From Streptomyces humicola (GTDB lineage Bacteria > Actinomycetota > Actinomycetes > Streptomycetales > Streptomycetaceae), in assembly GCF_024436035.1 (NCBI RefSeq), contig NZ_JANFNG010000029.1, forward strand, positions 1 to 64,000: a DNA stretch of 64,000 bases, in the 5' to 3' direction. Positions 43,303-53,378 of this stretch are shown here, piece by piece. The number at the start of each line of letters is the position of its first letter. Position 1 is the first letter of the stretch. The position numbers and the translations under genes were made by a program. The notes below the pieces were generated by a model. That model was not told where the DNA came from, ran no database searches, and was given only the letters and a program-made list of their open reading frames with translations.

Positions 43303-43664
43303 ATGTGGCGGCGTCGCGTCGTCGTACGGCTCGGGGAACTGTCCTTCGCCTTCTACCTGATCCATTTGCTCGTTCTGCACACCGGAGCACGGCTGTTGAT
43401 CGCGCCCCACGCCTGCCGCTGCTGCCCGGCCTCGGCGCCGTGTTCCTCGCCTTCGCGATCTCCCTCGCCCTGGCCTGGGCCTTGCACGAAGCGATCGAAC
43501 GCCCGGCCCGGCGACTGCTGTTGCGCCCTGGCGCAGGCGTCCGGCCGCGCCTGCCGCCGATCCGTCGTCCGTGGACCTCACCAGGCCGCCCGGCTGGACG
43601 CCGCTCCGGGCAAGTCTTGACGACTCCGACCGGCAATTCCGTCGAAACTCCTGCAGAGGACTGA
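43303..43664 (+). pseudogene. C-terminal remnant of an acyltransferase-3 membrane protein
   Basis: One frame gives LGELSFAFYLIHLLVLHTGA, the last conserved helix block of acyltransferase-3 (OafA-like) proteins. A second frame continues LPLLPGLGAVFLAFAISLAL then AWALHEAIERPARRLLLRPG to TGA 43662-43664. A frameshift near 43400 separates them and the first eight or so helices are missing. It sits directly before the SGNH gene; the two domains are often fused or adjacent. Confidence 0.6.
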
Positions 43665-43668
43665 TGAC

Positions 43669-44529
43669 ATGACCAACCAGCAGCGACCGAACAGGTTCCT
43701 CACCCTTGTACTCGCCCTCGCCCCCCTCGTTCTGCTCGCGCTCATCGTCCTTGTTACGTTCCTCGCCATGCGCACGTTCGCTGAAGAACCCACCCGATTC
43801 GGCGTACCGATCGTGCCATCGAGCCGGGCACCGATCGCTTTCCCCACCGTTCCGGATCCGAAGAGGTGTCCTGCCATCAAGCCGGCGTCGGCGGCCCCGG
43901 CCGACGGCGACGTGGTGGTGCTCGGCGCCTCCATCGCGCTCGGCATGCGGACCTCGAAGGGCACGGAGACGGCCTGGCCGCACCTCCTCGCGACCAGGCT
44001 GCGCCAGGCCCACATCCCCATCGACGTGGTCAACGACAGCATCGGCGGCGAGCGGCTGCTCACCGACAACGCGGGCCACAAGTGCACCAGCGCGCTGCTT
44101 CGTCAGGTGCCGGGCCTCGCACTCCCGGGCGTGCGTACCCTGATTCTCACTGACGTGATCAACGATATCCAGCAGCCCCCTCACGTGAACAGCCCGCAAG
44201 AGATCATCGCAGGGCTGAAGCGGTTCGTGACACGCGCGCATGCCAACGGCGTCCGCGTCATCGGCACGACCATCACCCCGTACCGAGGGCTTTCCACCTA
44301 CCAGACTGCGGGCGATCGGTGCCGCCATGAGGTCAACAAGGCCATGCGGCACGACCATCTGTTCGACGGCTTGGTCGACTTCTCCGCGGCGCTTCGCGAC
44401 CCCTCCGGCACCTCAAGGATCCTGTCCGCGTATGACTCCGGTGACCACCTTCACCCCGACGACGCGGGGCAGGATGCCATGGCCCGGGCCATCCCGCTCC
44501 AGTTGCTCACCTCTGCACCGTCCGTGTGA
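43669..44529 (+). CDS. SGNH/GDSL-type hydrolase with N-terminal membrane anchor
   Basis: 286 aa from ATG 43669. Membrane helix about 12-36 (TLVLALAPLVLLALIVLVTF). The hydrolase domain starts at GDVVVLGASIALGMR: block I is G-A-S rather than G-D-S, keeping Ser as nucleophile. Block III is LILTDVINDI and block V DHLHPDDAGQ with the Asp/His pair. It is an extracytoplasmic esterase/lipase-type enzyme. The acyltransferase remnant just upstream suggests it once worked with an O-acyltransferase on a surface polymer or small molecule. Confidence 0.82.
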   Translation: MTNQQRPNRFLTLVLALAPLVLLALIVLVTFLAMRTFAEEPTRFGVPIVPSSRAPIAFPTVPDPKRCPAIKPASAAPADGDVVVLGASIALGMRTSKGTETAWPHLLATRLRQAHIPIDVVNDSIGGERLLTDNAGHKCTSALLRQVPGLALPGVRTLILTDVINDIQQPPHVNSPQEIIAGLKRFVTRAHANGVRVIGTTITPYRGLSTYQTAGDRCRHEVNKAMRHDHLFDGLVDFSAALRDPSGTSRILSAYDSGDHLHPDDAGQDAMARAIPLQLLTSAPSV

Positions 44530-44530
44530 A

Positions 44531-44582
44531 CGTCCGTACGCCCGCCTTCACACGCGATGGGGTGAAGGCGGGCGTACGGACG
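44531..44582. terminator. Bidirectional terminator between convergent genes
   Basis: A perfect 21-bp stem (44531-44551 and 44562-44582; arm core GTCCGTACGCCCGCCTTCAC) with a 10-nt loop fills the gap between the SGNH gene and the dienelactone hydrolase gene, which end toward each other. Confidence 0.8.
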
Positions 44583-44583
44583 C

Positions 44584-45333
44584 TCAGACGGCGAGGGTGC
44601 GGGCGAAGAATTCCCGGATGCGCCGACGACCGTCGAGGGCCACCTGTGGACGGAAGCTTGGCCGGTCGACGGCGAAGAAGCCGTGCCCGGCCCCGTCGTA
44701 GGTGTGGAACTCGTATGGTTTTCCGTGCCGTGTGAGTTCGGTTTCGAGCTCGGCTGTCTCGGCCGGTGACGGGAAGGAGTCCTCTGCGCCGAACAAGCCC
44801 AGCAACGGGCAAGAGAGTTCCTTCACCAGGCCGATGACCGGCTCGACCAGGAGAGGAAAGCCGTCCGGGGGCCTGCCGACGACAAAGGGCCCATAACAGT
44901 CTACGGCCGCATCAAGCGGCAGACGGCACGCGGTCAGGAACGCCTGCCGCCCTCCCGAGCAGTAACCGACTACCCCTACCTTGCCGTTGGACGAAGGGAT
45001 CGACCGCAGAACGGCCACCGCCCCCTCGACGTCACCGACCACTTGCTCATCAGGCGCGATCAGCACGGCACATGACGGCGCGAGCGCTGCGGAGCCGTCG
45101 GATGCGAGGCCGGGCACGTGGCGATGATGGAGATCGAGGCAGATCGCGGCGTAGCCGTTGACGGCGAACCAGCGGGTGATCTGCTTCGTCGCGTTGTCGT
45201 AGCCGGACATGGAGTGCAGCACCACGACTCCGCCGTGCGTGCCGGGCGTCAGCGGCCAGGCCAGGTAGGCCTCGAGCTCGTCACCCTCATGACCGGTTAT
45301 CCGGACCGTCTCGGCCATCATCGCGTCGTACAT
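44584..45333 (-). CDS. Dienelactone hydrolase family protein
   Basis: 249 aa from ATG 45333. The alpha/beta-hydrolase fold carries the Cys nucleophile elbow GYCSGGRQ, catalytic Asp in GLFGAEDSFPS and His in GAGHGFF. The N-terminal strand is LEAYLAWPLT with GVVVLHSMSGYDNATKQI. In well-studied members this class hydrolyses dienelactone in chloroaromatic degradation, but most family members have unknown ester substrates. The gene is alone, with no other aromatic-pathway genes adjacent. Confidence 0.85.
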   Translation of the reverse strand: MYDAMMAETVRITGHEGDELEAYLAWPLTPGTHGGVVVLHSMSGYDNATKQITRWFAVNGYAAICLDLHHRHVPGLASDGSAALAPSCAVLIAPDEQVVGDVEGAVAVLRSIPSSNGKVGVVGYCSGGRQAFLTACRLPLDAAVDCYGPFVVGRPPDGFPLLVEPVIGLVKELSCPLLGLFGAEDSFPSPAETAELETELTRHGKPYEFHTYDGAGHGFFAVDRPSFRPQVALDGRRRIREFFARTLAV

Positions 45334-45369
45334 CTGATCTCTCTTCTTCCCAGGGACTGTTCAGGACTT

Positions 45370-45694
45370 CCGGAGGGTCGAGCGGTGTGTCCGTCGATCG
45401 GGCTGCTGGTGGGGCGGGTTCTGGCGGACAGATGGGACCGTCGGGTGCGGGAGCGTGGTGACCTCCTGCTGCGTCTGCGCCAGTTGACGGGTGGTGTCAC
45501 CGGGCAGCCGCGGCGGGCGCCGAGGTGGCGGTCGAACGAACGGTTCTCCTGGATCAGCAGCACCACGTGCTCGACGTCGGCCAGTGAACCCGGACGCGGT
45601 CCGGCCATGGCGGCTTCTGGATGCCCGCGGGCAGCAGTGAGACCGCGGCGCCGCCAGCCGGGCCCGAGGGCTTGCGCCGGCTCATCTCGGACAT
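45370..45694 (-). pseudogene. Phosphocholine-specific phospholipase C gene remnant
   Basis: From ATG 45694 the frame begins MSEMSRRKPSGPAGGAAVSL, a degraded Tat-like signal. After a slip, GPRPGSLADVEHVVLLIQEN then RSFDRHLGARRG gives the unmistakable start of an alkaline-phosphatase-superfamily phospholipase C. The coding sense then ends; a later piece (TLPHPTVPSVRQNPPHQQ) looks like an internal segment of the same family. At least one frameshift and large deletions make it non-functional. Confidence 0.6.
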
Positions 45695-45894
45695 GGCTGG
45701 TTCCCCCTCTTGCGCGGCGTGGAGGCGGGGGTGTCAGCGGATGCGCATGGCGTTGGCGCGAGACTGCGCGGCCGCACCGCGGCCGCACCGCGGGCGATCG
45801 CGCGTCTGTGCTCGGGCCGTTCGTGCGTAGCCCCATGGCCCGAGCCATGGGAAAACAGTGCGTCCACGGATGGAATGACGTTCCGCCATGCCCC

Positions 45895-46015
45895 CACTCA
45901 CCCTATTCGTGGTGATATATACCATTTTTCCGCTCCATCGGTATTGCTATAGAGATGCTCTCCATAAGCGCATATAGATGACACCGTCTGATGGGGTGAA
46001 CGATCACGGGGGCGC
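45895..46015. other. AT-rich intergenic island
   Basis: GTGATATATACCATTTTTCC and GCATATAGATGAC mark an AT-rich stretch unlike the surrounding DNA, with several TATA-like hexamers. It holds no gene. It may contain promoters or be foreign DNA. Confidence 0.3.
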
Positions 46016-46220
46016 TTGACGGTGCCATAGCGGAAGCACAGCTCTCTCTCAGAGGCGCCAAGGCCGGCACACAACGCGCCGATGTACGCCTGGCGCGGCC
46101 ACGGTGATGTCCGGCCGTTGCGTCGGCGCTGTGTCTGCGCCTGGTGGCCTGTTGGCAATTGGGGGCCGGTGAAACCTCTGGAAGGGAGGCGGGATGGACT
46201 GAGCGGTTGTAAGGTGATCG

Positions 46221-46255
46221 CGGGCCGGTCTCGTCGTAGCCAAGAGACCGGCCCG
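46221..46255 (-). terminator. Terminator hairpin after MFS gene
   Basis: CGGGCCGGTCTC and GAGACCGGCCCG form a perfect 12-bp stem with an 11-nt loop, about 56 bp beyond the natural end of the MFS gene (TGA at 46311-46313 in its C-terminal frame). Confidence 0.7.
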
Positions 46256-46310
46256 TTGGTTTGCGTGGCGTGACTCTAAGGTGCTGTGCCGCGAATCCGG
46301 TTGCGGCTGT

Positions 46311-47688
46311 TCAGAGTTCGAGGTTCGCCGCAGCCTTCGGGGAGTCGGCTTCTTGTGGGCCGAACCAGGCGGCGGCCACGGTGAGAAGTGATCGGCCAGC
46401 AGGAGGGACACGGCGGCGCGCGCGCCGCCCAAGAGGCCGCTGTGCGGGGCGAGATGGAGGGCGAGGGTGACCAGGGCGACGCCGAGTGCGGTGCCCAGGC
46501 CACGGGTCATGTTGACCAGGCCGCCTCCCGTTCCGGAGGAGCCGGCGGGGATGGACCCCATGACGAGAGCGTTGTTGGCGGGCGTGAAGGTGCCCAGCCC
46601 CAGCCCGAGGAGTGCGAGCACGGGTGCGAGCGCCGCGGGTGTCACCGGGACGAAGAGCAGTCCGCCGAGCGCGCCGGCGCAGATGACCGTACCCAGTACG
46701 CAGCGCCCCCGGTCGGTGAGGGAGGAGGGCAGGACCTTGTCGGCTGCGGTCGCGGCGATCGCGAATCCGGCCGGCAGCGCGGTGAGTACGGTGCCGGCGG
46801 TCAGTTCGCAGGAGCCGGCGTCGGTGAGGATGACGGGGACGAGCACGAGGGGCCCGAACAGGACGAGGTAGCCGCTGAGCGCCCTGACCAGTCCTGACGA
46901 GACCGCGCGCACCCGGAGGAGGGCGAGGTCGAGCAGGGGAGAGGTGCAGCGGCGCTGCCGGGCGGTGAACGACGAGCCGGTGACCGCCGACAGAGCGAAG
47001 AGCAGGCCGACGCCCCATCCGGGGACGGGGAGCCCGGAGGCGGCCGAGATGGCCAACAGCCCGCAGACGGTGGCGGATGCGAGCAGCAGCAGTCCGGCCC
47101 AGTCGAATCCCTCTGTGTGGTTGCGGGTCCGGGTGCGGGGGAGCAAATAGTGGCCTGCGGCGAGGGCGATGATGCCGACGGGGACGTTGACGCCGAAGAC
47201 CCAGCGCCAGCCGAGGGTGGAGACCAGGGCGCCGCCGACGGTGGGTCCGAGGGCGAGGCCGAGTGCCTGTGCAGCGGCTTGCACGCCGAGGGCGGCGCGC
47301 ATGCGGTCGCGTGGTGCGCTGGTGGCGACGAGGGCGACGCTGTTGGCCTGCATCATCGCGGCGCCGGCGGCCTGGATGACGCGGAAGGCGATGAGTGCGC
47401 CGAGTCCGGGTGCGAGTCCGCAGGCGGCGGAGGAGGCGGTGAAGACCACGAAGCCGTAGAGGTAGAACAGCTTGCGGCCGTGTGCGTCGGCCAGGCGGCC
47501 GACGGGGACGAGGAAGACGACGAGGGTGAGGAGGTAGGCGAGGGATACCCATTCGATGGCGGCGAGCGAGGCGTGGAACTCGGTGCGGAGGCTGGCGTAG
47601 GTCAGGGTGACGATGGAGGCGCGAGCTGTCCCATGAAGGCGCCGAAGCACACCGTGGCCACTGCGAGCCGCGTCAGACGCGAGCGAAG
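46311..47688 (-). pseudogene. Drug-type MFS transporter (DHA2/EmrB-like, 14-TM) gene with two frameshifts
   Basis: The central 415 or so codons are intact: EWVSLAYLLTLVVFLVPVGR, LADAHGRKLFYLYGFVVF, ALGLALGPTVGGALVSTLGW and so on. The N-terminal helix is in another frame (TRLAVATVCFGAFMGQL). One base is missing where the family has the Asp of GQLDASIVTL. At the C-terminus AAVSLLLAD must change frame to reach LLTVAAAWFGPQEADSPKAA and NLEL, then TGA 46311-46313. A shortened protein could start at GTG 47650 and end at 46049, but it would lack helix 1 and gain a 110-residue foreign tail. It is either a young pseudogene or carries two sequencing errors. Its start overlaps the sugar-porter gene end, so the two formed an operon. 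Confidence 0.7.
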
Positions 47689-49091
47689 TCGCGCGGGCGG
47701 AACTTGCCGCTCTGCAGGTGCCTCTCGATGTCTTCGAGGCTGTGTCCGGTGAGCTCGGGCATCCGCCGCCACACGAACAGCCACGCTGCGACGTTGAACA
47801 TCCCGTAGATCCAGAACACCTGGCCTACACCGAAGATGCTGATCATCGTCAGCAGTGTCAGCGTGATCAGCAGGTTCGTGCTCCACAGGGTGGCCGACTG
47901 CACGCTTGTGGCAGCCGCACGCACCGCCAGGGGGTAGATCTCGGAACCGGTCAGCCAGCCCATCAGCTGGAGCCCGCCGGCGTTGAAGAACATGAAGGTC
48001 AGCAGGCAGGCGACGATGGATGGCACGTAGGCGCGGCTGGAGTGGCCGGTGACGAAGAAGGCGCCGAGCGCGAACAGGCTGAGCGCCGCGCCGGGCACCA
48101 TCACCAGAGTCAGCCGGCGGCGCCCGACCTTGTCGACGATGACCAGGCCGACCACCATCATGACGAGGTAGACCGTGCCCAGCGCCACGCTGACCCAAAG
48201 CGCGGTCGTCTTGGAGAAGCCGTTGTCGGTGAGGATGGTCGGGGCGTAGTAGATGATCATTTCGATGCCGGACAGCTGGGTGAACACGGCAATGCCACAG
48301 CCAACTGCCAAGGCCGGCCGTACCCATGGCTGCCGCAGCCCGCTCCAACCGCGGTTGCGTCTGCTGGTCCGCTGCTGGCGCCCCTCCAGAGCGACGATCT
48401 CCTCGAGCTCGGAGGAGATGTCGTAGCCGTCGGGCCGCAACCTGTCGAGCACCTTCTCCGCCTCGTCCACGCGGCGGCGGCCGAACTTGAGGACCAACCA
48501 CCGCGGGCTCTCGGGCAGGCGCAGCTGCAGGAGAAGCATCACCACTGCCGGTGCGGCGGCCACGCCGATCGCCTCCCGCCATGACACCGTCTGGCTCGCG
48601 CCCACGAGCGTCGCGATGACGATGCCAACACCGATGGCGAGCTGGAAGCAGAGCACCAGACGTCCGCGGATCGACTTGGGGGCCAGCTCGGCGACGTACA
48701 TGGGTACGGTCTGAGTGGCGCCGCCGACGGCGAAGCCGAGCAGCACCCGGGCCAGGGCCAGACCGACCGCAGTGGGGGCGAGTGAGCTGGCCAGGCTACC
48801 GAGGACGAACACCACGCAGATCATCAGGATCGTGCGGTGTCGGCCGATGCGCTCGGACAGCAGGCTACAGGCGAGGGAGCCGATCACGGCACCCAGGAGG
48901 ATCGCGGCCGCGATCACCTCCTTCATGTCGTTTCCGATGTGGAACTCCTTGGAGATCTGCAGCAGCCCGCCGGAGATGATGCCTGTGTCGTAGCCGTACA
49001 GCAGTCCGCTGATCGCGGATACCACTGCCGCCATCAGCATGCGCCCGTTCAGGGCCCTCACCGGTGGCGCCTTGTCTTCGGCTCGGGTCAT
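47673..49091 (-). CDS. Sugar porter family MFS transporter
   Basis: 472 aa from ATG 49091, with TGGAGGA 5 bp upstream. Twelve hydrophobic segments and the sugar-porter signatures SGLLYGYDTGIISG, RIGRHRT, LPESPRWLVLKFGRRR between the halves, the QLSGIEMIIYYAP helix 7 motif, and DKVGRRRL. It is related to arabinose/xylose/galactose proton symporters and imports a hexose, pentose or polyol. No catabolic gene is adjacent, so the substrate is unknown. The frameshifted drug-type MFS gene follows on the same strand. Confidence 0.9.
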   Translation of the reverse strand: MTRAEDKAPPVRALNGRMLMAAVVSAISGLLYGYDTGIISGGLLQISKEFHIGNDMKEVIAAAILLGAVIGSLACSLLSERIGRHRTILMICVVFVLGSLASSLAPTAVGLALARVLLGFAVGGATQTVPMYVAELAPKSIRGRLVLCFQLAIGVGIVIATLVGASQTVSWREAIGVAAAPAVVMLLLQLRLPESPRWLVLKFGRRRVDEAEKVLDRLRPDGYDISSELEEIVALEGRQQRTSRRNRGWSGLRQPWVRPALAVGCGIAVFTQLSGIEMIIYYAPTILTDNGFSKTTALWVSVALGTVYLVMMVVGLVIVDKVGRRRLTLVMVPGAALSLFALGAFFVTGHSSRAYVPSIVACLLTFMFFNAGGLQLMGWLTGSEIYPLAVRAAATSVQSATLWSTNLLITLTLLTMISIFGVGQVFWIYGMFNVAAWLFVWRRMPELTGHSLEDIERHLQSGKFRPRDFARV

Positions 49092-49828
49092 GATTCCTCC
49101 AGGACGGTGAATGGTCCTGGCCCGCGTGGCTCACTCGGTGGCAGAAAGGGTGGCACCACACCCGTCCGTGGTGTCAGCGGCGGACTCGGTGTCATCGCCA
49201 TGCTCTACTCAACGACGCCCGTCGGCCACGTGACACCGACCGAACCGGCGTGACTGTCCGGGGCACGCCGCCGACTCCTCGGCAGAGCCTGGGATGCGGC
49301 GCGGGTCCCAAGGGCGCACGCTTGGAGATGGGGCCTGCTGCGGGTGCTCTTGGACCTGCTGTGACGTTTCAGACGTGATGTCTCAGCGCCTTCTTCATGC
49401 CCTGTTCGGCGGGCGCCCCTACATTGTCCGTCCCACCAGCAACGGCTGCATGATCCGTCGGAACAGGCCGAGGGAGCCTCAGGTCAAGCGAGGGCGGGCG
49501 TGCCGTGCCGTGCCGCGGGAGTCGATCGACTGGACGACCCCGCTGCGCACGCGGTCCTCCGTCGGGTAGGTCATCGGGTAGGTGAGCAGCGGACCGCGAC
49601 GGCGCTGCGATCCTGGGCCATATGCCGCCCCGCGGAGGCACGGACCACGGCGCCCGTACAGTGGCCTGAGGGAGGAGTGGCCCGACTGGGCTGAGCGGCT
49701 CCTTCTGTCGTGGCAGCCACGGTTTCGCCGCCGGGGTCGACCGCGTCGCAGCCGTCGGTGTGGTCGCTCGGCGCGAAACGCCGGTGATCATCCGCCGGGA
49801 CGCCGAGTCGGGCCGAGGACGTCGGTCC
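49092..49828. other. Intergenic region, no gene supported
   Basis: Only short frames without domain features on either strand. The likely promoters of the divergent sugar-porter and FUSC genes lie here, but no clear hexamer pair can be assigned. Confidence 0.4.
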
Positions 49829-52285
49829 ATGACATTGGTGCTGGAACGTCGCGTATCGGGAGGCAGGGCCACGGACCAGGGCACCCGAAAGGGGGCGGTG
49901 CTGACCGACGTCGGGACGGTCGGTGGGGTCCGGGAGGCGTGGGCGTCGGCTTGGGACCGGATCATCGCATCCGACCCAGCGTTCAGTCGGCTCCTTGGCG
50001 CGCTGCGCATCGTTCTCGCCGTCGTGCTCTCGATCGGCGTGATGGCGGCGCTGCATACCACCGTTCCGCTCATCGTCACCGGTGCGACAGCGGCAGAGGT
50101 CTTCTCCTTCGCTGTCTCCGATCCCCGTCCGAGGGATCAGGCGGTCACGCTCGCCCTCGGGCTGCCGACCGGCCTGGCCACGCTGGCCCTGGGGTCACTG
50201 GTGGCGCATCAGCGCTTGCTGAGCGACCTGGCGTGTGTCGCGGTGATCTTTGCCGCCGTCTACGTCCGCCGGTTCGGCAGGCGACCCACCGGTCTGGGCG
50301 TCATCGCCTTCCAGATGTTCTTCATCACGCTGTTCGTAGGGCCGAGGCCGCATTGGCTGTCCCAGGTGTGCGTGCCGCTGGTGATCGCGTGGGCTTGCAG
50401 CGCGGTGGTGCGGTTCGGGATCGTCCGGGCCTCGCCGCAGCCCACCCTGCTGCGGCTGCGCGAGGCGTTCCGCGCCCGCCTCCTTCAGCTCATCGACGCG
50501 CTCATCGATGTGGTCGAAGTGGCTGAGCGGCAACCCGGGACGCTCCCCGCCGAGGGGGCGATCCGCCGACTCCAGCGGCGCACCGCCCGCCTCCACCAGG
50601 CCGCCCTGATGATTCAGGCGCATCTGGACGAGAGCATCCGCGACGCGCGGAGCTTCGCTCATGTGCAACGGCGCGTCGCCGAGGCGGAGGTCGGCGCCGA
50701 ACGGCTCGCGGTCGTGCTCCTCAGGGCGCTCGGCTTTTTGGGAGCCAATCCGGTCGCTGGCGACATGACCGAACGCCTCAGCGGCGCGCCCCCCGTCGAC
50801 GCGATCCCGCTCCGAACGGCCGACCGGAAGGTCGTCCGCCGCGTCATCGCGGATCTCAAGGCCCTGAGACTGATAGCCGGCCACCCCGGCATTCCCGTGG
50901 GCGTCGGGCTGAGGATCGTGCGGGACCGGCTGCTGGGGTACCGCGACGACGAGCGCCTGCCCCACGCACCTGCTCCCGTGCAGGACGTGTTCCGGGCGAT
51001 CGGTGATCTCAGTCTCGCTCTGCTGGGGTTGCGTATGGCGCTCGCAGAGCCGGAGGAAGGCCCGGACGACAGTCCCGAGATCGTGCGATCCCGCGAGGAG
51101 CTACAGGCGGAAGAGGAAGTCCTCGAGGCCGAGGACGCGGTACGGGCGGCGCGCGAAGAGACGGACGAGCCGACCGGCCTGCGACGCACGACCACCCGTC
51201 TGGCTGTGCAGGTCGCGCTCGCCTCGGCACTGGCGATCCTGGGCGGTGAGTTGCTGTCCCCGCGGCGCTGGTACTGGGCCGTCTTCACCTGCTGGGTGGC
51301 GTTCGTCAACGTCTCCTCCAGCGGCGAGATCCTCGTCAAAGGCTACCGGCGCCTGGTCGGCACACTGCTTGGTGTACTGGCCGGGATCGGCCTGGCCTAC
51401 CTGGTCGGCATCCACCACTGGCTCGCGTTCGCGCTGGTCACCCTCTGCCTGTTCGGCACCTTCTACACCGCGGCGGTCTCCTATGCGCTGGTCTCCTTCT
51501 TCGTCACTGCGATGATCGGGCTGCTGTACACACTCCTGGGCACCTTCACGCCCGACCTGCTGTTCACACGACTGGTGGAGTCCGCCCTGGGCGTCGCCTG
51601 CGCGATGCTCGCGGGCCTGCTTGTCCTGCCGGTACCCACACAACGGCGCGCCGAGGAGCAGATCCGCGATGTGCTGGAGCGCCTTCGTGAGGTGACCGGC
51701 CGGGGTGTCGCCGAACTCCAGGGCGGTCGGCCCGTCGACCTGGTGAACCGTTCCCGCGCCCTGGACAGCGCCCTGAACGATCTGCGGACCACCACCCAGC
51801 CGCTGCGCCATCCGATCAACCCCCTGCGCCGCCGTAGGCGGATCACCCGCTACATCTTGGGACTGCTGGAGACGGCCGCCTACCACGCCCGAAGTCTTGC
51901 GGCCATCGCGCAGCAGACGTTGGGGACCCCAGCGATCAGGCAGGATCCGCGGCTGGTGGAGATGGCCGGACGCGTCGACCGAAACCTTGACGCCCTCATC
52001 ACCTGCATGGAGACCGACGGCGGCTGCAGGGAGCCGCTGGACGTCGGCGGAAGCCAGGAGCCGCCCACCGCCGTTGAGCGCGAGACCGGTGCAGAGCCTG
52101 ACGGAAGGCCGCGGAAGGGCGAGCGGCCGGACGCGGTCACGTCGGTGGCGCTGCGACACCTGCAGCGGGTGGACGAGGACGTCCTCGGGTTGGCCCGGCC
52201 GCTGGGGGTGGGTCTGAAGCAGGAGCGGCCGGAACACGAACCGGACGCGCGATCCGAGGCGAGCGCAGGCACTCACCGCCGGTGA
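49829..52285 (+). CDS. FUSC-family membrane protein (aromatic-acid exporter-like)
   Basis: 818 aa from ATG 49829, with GAGGA 10 bp upstream; GTG 49760 is an in-frame alternative. Two membrane blocks of about five to six helices each (about 45-200: VLAVVLSIGVMAALHTTVPL...; about 450-600: VQVALASALAILGGELLSPR, WYWAVFTCWVAFVNVSSSGE) flank a long cytoplasmic helical region rich in Arg/Glu. The GYRRLVGTLLGVLAGIGLAY phrase in the second block is the FUSC (fusaric acid resistance) hallmark. The C-terminal 200 residues are soluble and charged. It probably exports weak organic acids or other amphiphiles. It is monocistronic. Confidence 0.85.
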   Translation: MTLVLERRVSGGRATDQGTRKGAVLTDVGTVGGVREAWASAWDRIIASDPAFSRLLGALRIVLAVVLSIGVMAALHTTVPLIVTGATAAEVFSFAVSDPRPRDQAVTLALGLPTGLATLALGSLVAHQRLLSDLACVAVIFAAVYVRRFGRRPTGLGVIAFQMFFITLFVGPRPHWLSQVCVPLVIAWACSAVVRFGIVRASPQPTLLRLREAFRARLLQLIDALIDVVEVAERQPGTLPAEGAIRRLQRRTARLHQAALMIQAHLDESIRDARSFAHVQRRVAEAEVGAERLAVVLLRALGFLGANPVAGDMTERLSGAPPVDAIPLRTADRKVVRRVIADLKALRLIAGHPGIPVGVGLRIVRDRLLGYRDDERLPHAPAPVQDVFRAIGDLSLALLGLRMALAEPEEGPDDSPEIVRSREELQAEEEVLEAEDAVRAAREETDEPTGLRRTTTRLAVQVALASALAILGGELLSPRRWYWAVFTCWVAFVNVSSSGEILVKGYRRLVGTLLGVLAGIGLAYLVGIHHWLAFALVTLCLFGTFYTAAVSYALVSFFVTAMIGLLYTLLGTFTPDLLFTRLVESALGVACAMLAGLLVLPVPTQRRAEEQIRDVLERLREVTGRGVAELQGGRPVDLVNRSRALDSALNDLRTTTQPLRHPINPLRRRRRITRYILGLLETAAYHARSLAAIAQQTLGTPAIRQDPRLVEMAGRVDRNLDALITCMETDGGCREPLDVGGSQEPPTAVERETGAEPDGRPRKGERPDAVTSVALRHLQRVDEDVLGLARPLGVGLKQERPEHEPDARSEASAGTHRR

Positions 52286-52365
52286 GAGAGCGCATCGGGG
52301 GCCGGCTGCCGGTGGTGTCGCACCGTCCGTCGGACGCGCCTACGTCTCGAAGCCGGTCGGCGGCA

Positions 52366-52384
52366 CCGAGGGGACCCTCTTCGG
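52366..52384. terminator. Weak hairpin between convergent genes
   Basis: CCGAGGGG-ACC-CTCTTCGG, an 8-bp stem with wobble pairs, lies between the FUSC gene and the oppositely oriented reductase gene. It is the only terminator candidate in the gap. Confidence 0.3.
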
Positions 52385-52388
52385 GCTG

Positions 52389-53378
52389 TCAGTGCACCAG
52401 CTCGGCGACGGCGGCCGCCTCCATGCGGGCCTCCTCCTCGAGTGCCTCCAGGTAGCGCTCGGCATCGAGTGCCGCGGCGCAGCCGGACCCTGCGGCGGTG
52501 ACGGCCTGCATGTACTCGTGGTCGACCACGTCGCCGCAGGCGAAGACGCCGTCCACGTTGGTCCGCGTGGACCGGCCTTCGACAGCGATGTAGCCGGCAT
52601 GGTTGAGGGAGACCTGACCCTTGACCAGATCGATCCGCGGGTCGTGCCCGATCGCTATGAAGACACCCGTGACCGACAGCTCGGTCTCCTCGCCGCTGGT
52701 AACGTCGCGGAGCCGCACCCCGGTTACTTTGCTCTGCCCGAGGATGTCAACCACCTCGCGGTTCCACAGGAAGCGGATCTTCTCGTTGCGCCGCGCCCGT
52801 TCCTGCATGATCTTCGATGCCCTGAGGGCGTCGCGGCGGTGCACGACGGTGACCGAGTGGGCGAACCTGGTGAGGAACATGGCCTCCTCCAAGGCGGCGT
52901 CGCCGCCGCCCACGACCGCGATGTCGCGGTCCCGGAAGAAGAAGCCGTCACAGGTGGCGCACCAGCTCACGCCTCGGCCGGACAGCCGCTTCTCATTCTC
53001 CAGCCCCAACTCGCGGTAGCTGGAACCCATGGCCAAAATGACCGCTCTGGCGCGGTGGGCCCCTCCGCTACCGTCGCGGACCTCTTTCGTCTCGCCCGCC
53101 AGACGGGTGTCCACCACGTCCTCGGTGACCAGCTCGGCGCCGAAGCGCTCAGCCTGGGCTCTGATCCTTTCCATCAGCTCCGGGCCGCTCACCCCGTCGG
53201 GGAAGCCAGGGTAGTTCTCCACGTCGGTGGTGTTCATCAGCGCGTCTCCGGCGGAGACGGCCCCCTCGAACACCAAAGGCCGCAAGCCGGCGCGGGCCGC
53301 GTACACCGGGCATGTGTAGCCGGCGGGGCCGGATCCGATGATGATCACAGTGCGGACTGCGTCTCCCACGTCGACCAC
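52389..53378 (-). CDS. Thioredoxin-disulfide reductase-like flavoprotein
   Basis: 329 aa. FAD site GSGPAG (15-20), redox pair WCATCDG (Cys140/Cys143), NADPH site [12 protein letters not shown], and the C-terminal FAD motif [20 protein letters not shown]. This is the domain layout of low-molecular-weight TrxB. Unusual points are [11 protein letters not shown] instead of the usual GYTAA, and [17 protein letters not shown], where most family members have GGQLM. No thioredoxin gene follows, so this is probably an accessory paralog rather than the housekeeping trxB-trxA pair. The start could be GTG 53378 or GTG 53369. Confidence 0.87.
   Translation of the reverse strand: MVDVGDAVRTVIIIGSGPAGYTCPVYAARAGLRPLVFEGAVSAGDALMNTTDVENYPGFPDGVSGPELMERIRAQAERFGAELVTEDVVDTRLAGETKEVRDGSGGAHRARAVILAMGSSYRELGLENEKRLSGRGVSWCATCDGFFFRDRDIAVVGGGDAALEEAMFLTRFAHSVTVVHRRDALRASKIMQERARRNEKIRFLWNREVVDILGQSKVTGVRLRDVTSGEETELSVTGVFIAIGHDPRIDLVKGQVSLNHAGYIAVEGRSTRTNVDGVFACGDVVDHEYMQAVTAAGSGCAAALDAERYLEALEEEARMEAAAVAELVH

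Noticed and set aside
46049-47650. Intact 533-aa MFS transporter starting at GTG 47650
   Set aside because: The frame lacks helix 1 and ends in a 110-residue tail foreign to the family, while proper N- and C-terminal sequences sit in neighbouring frames. A frameshifted gene explains this better.
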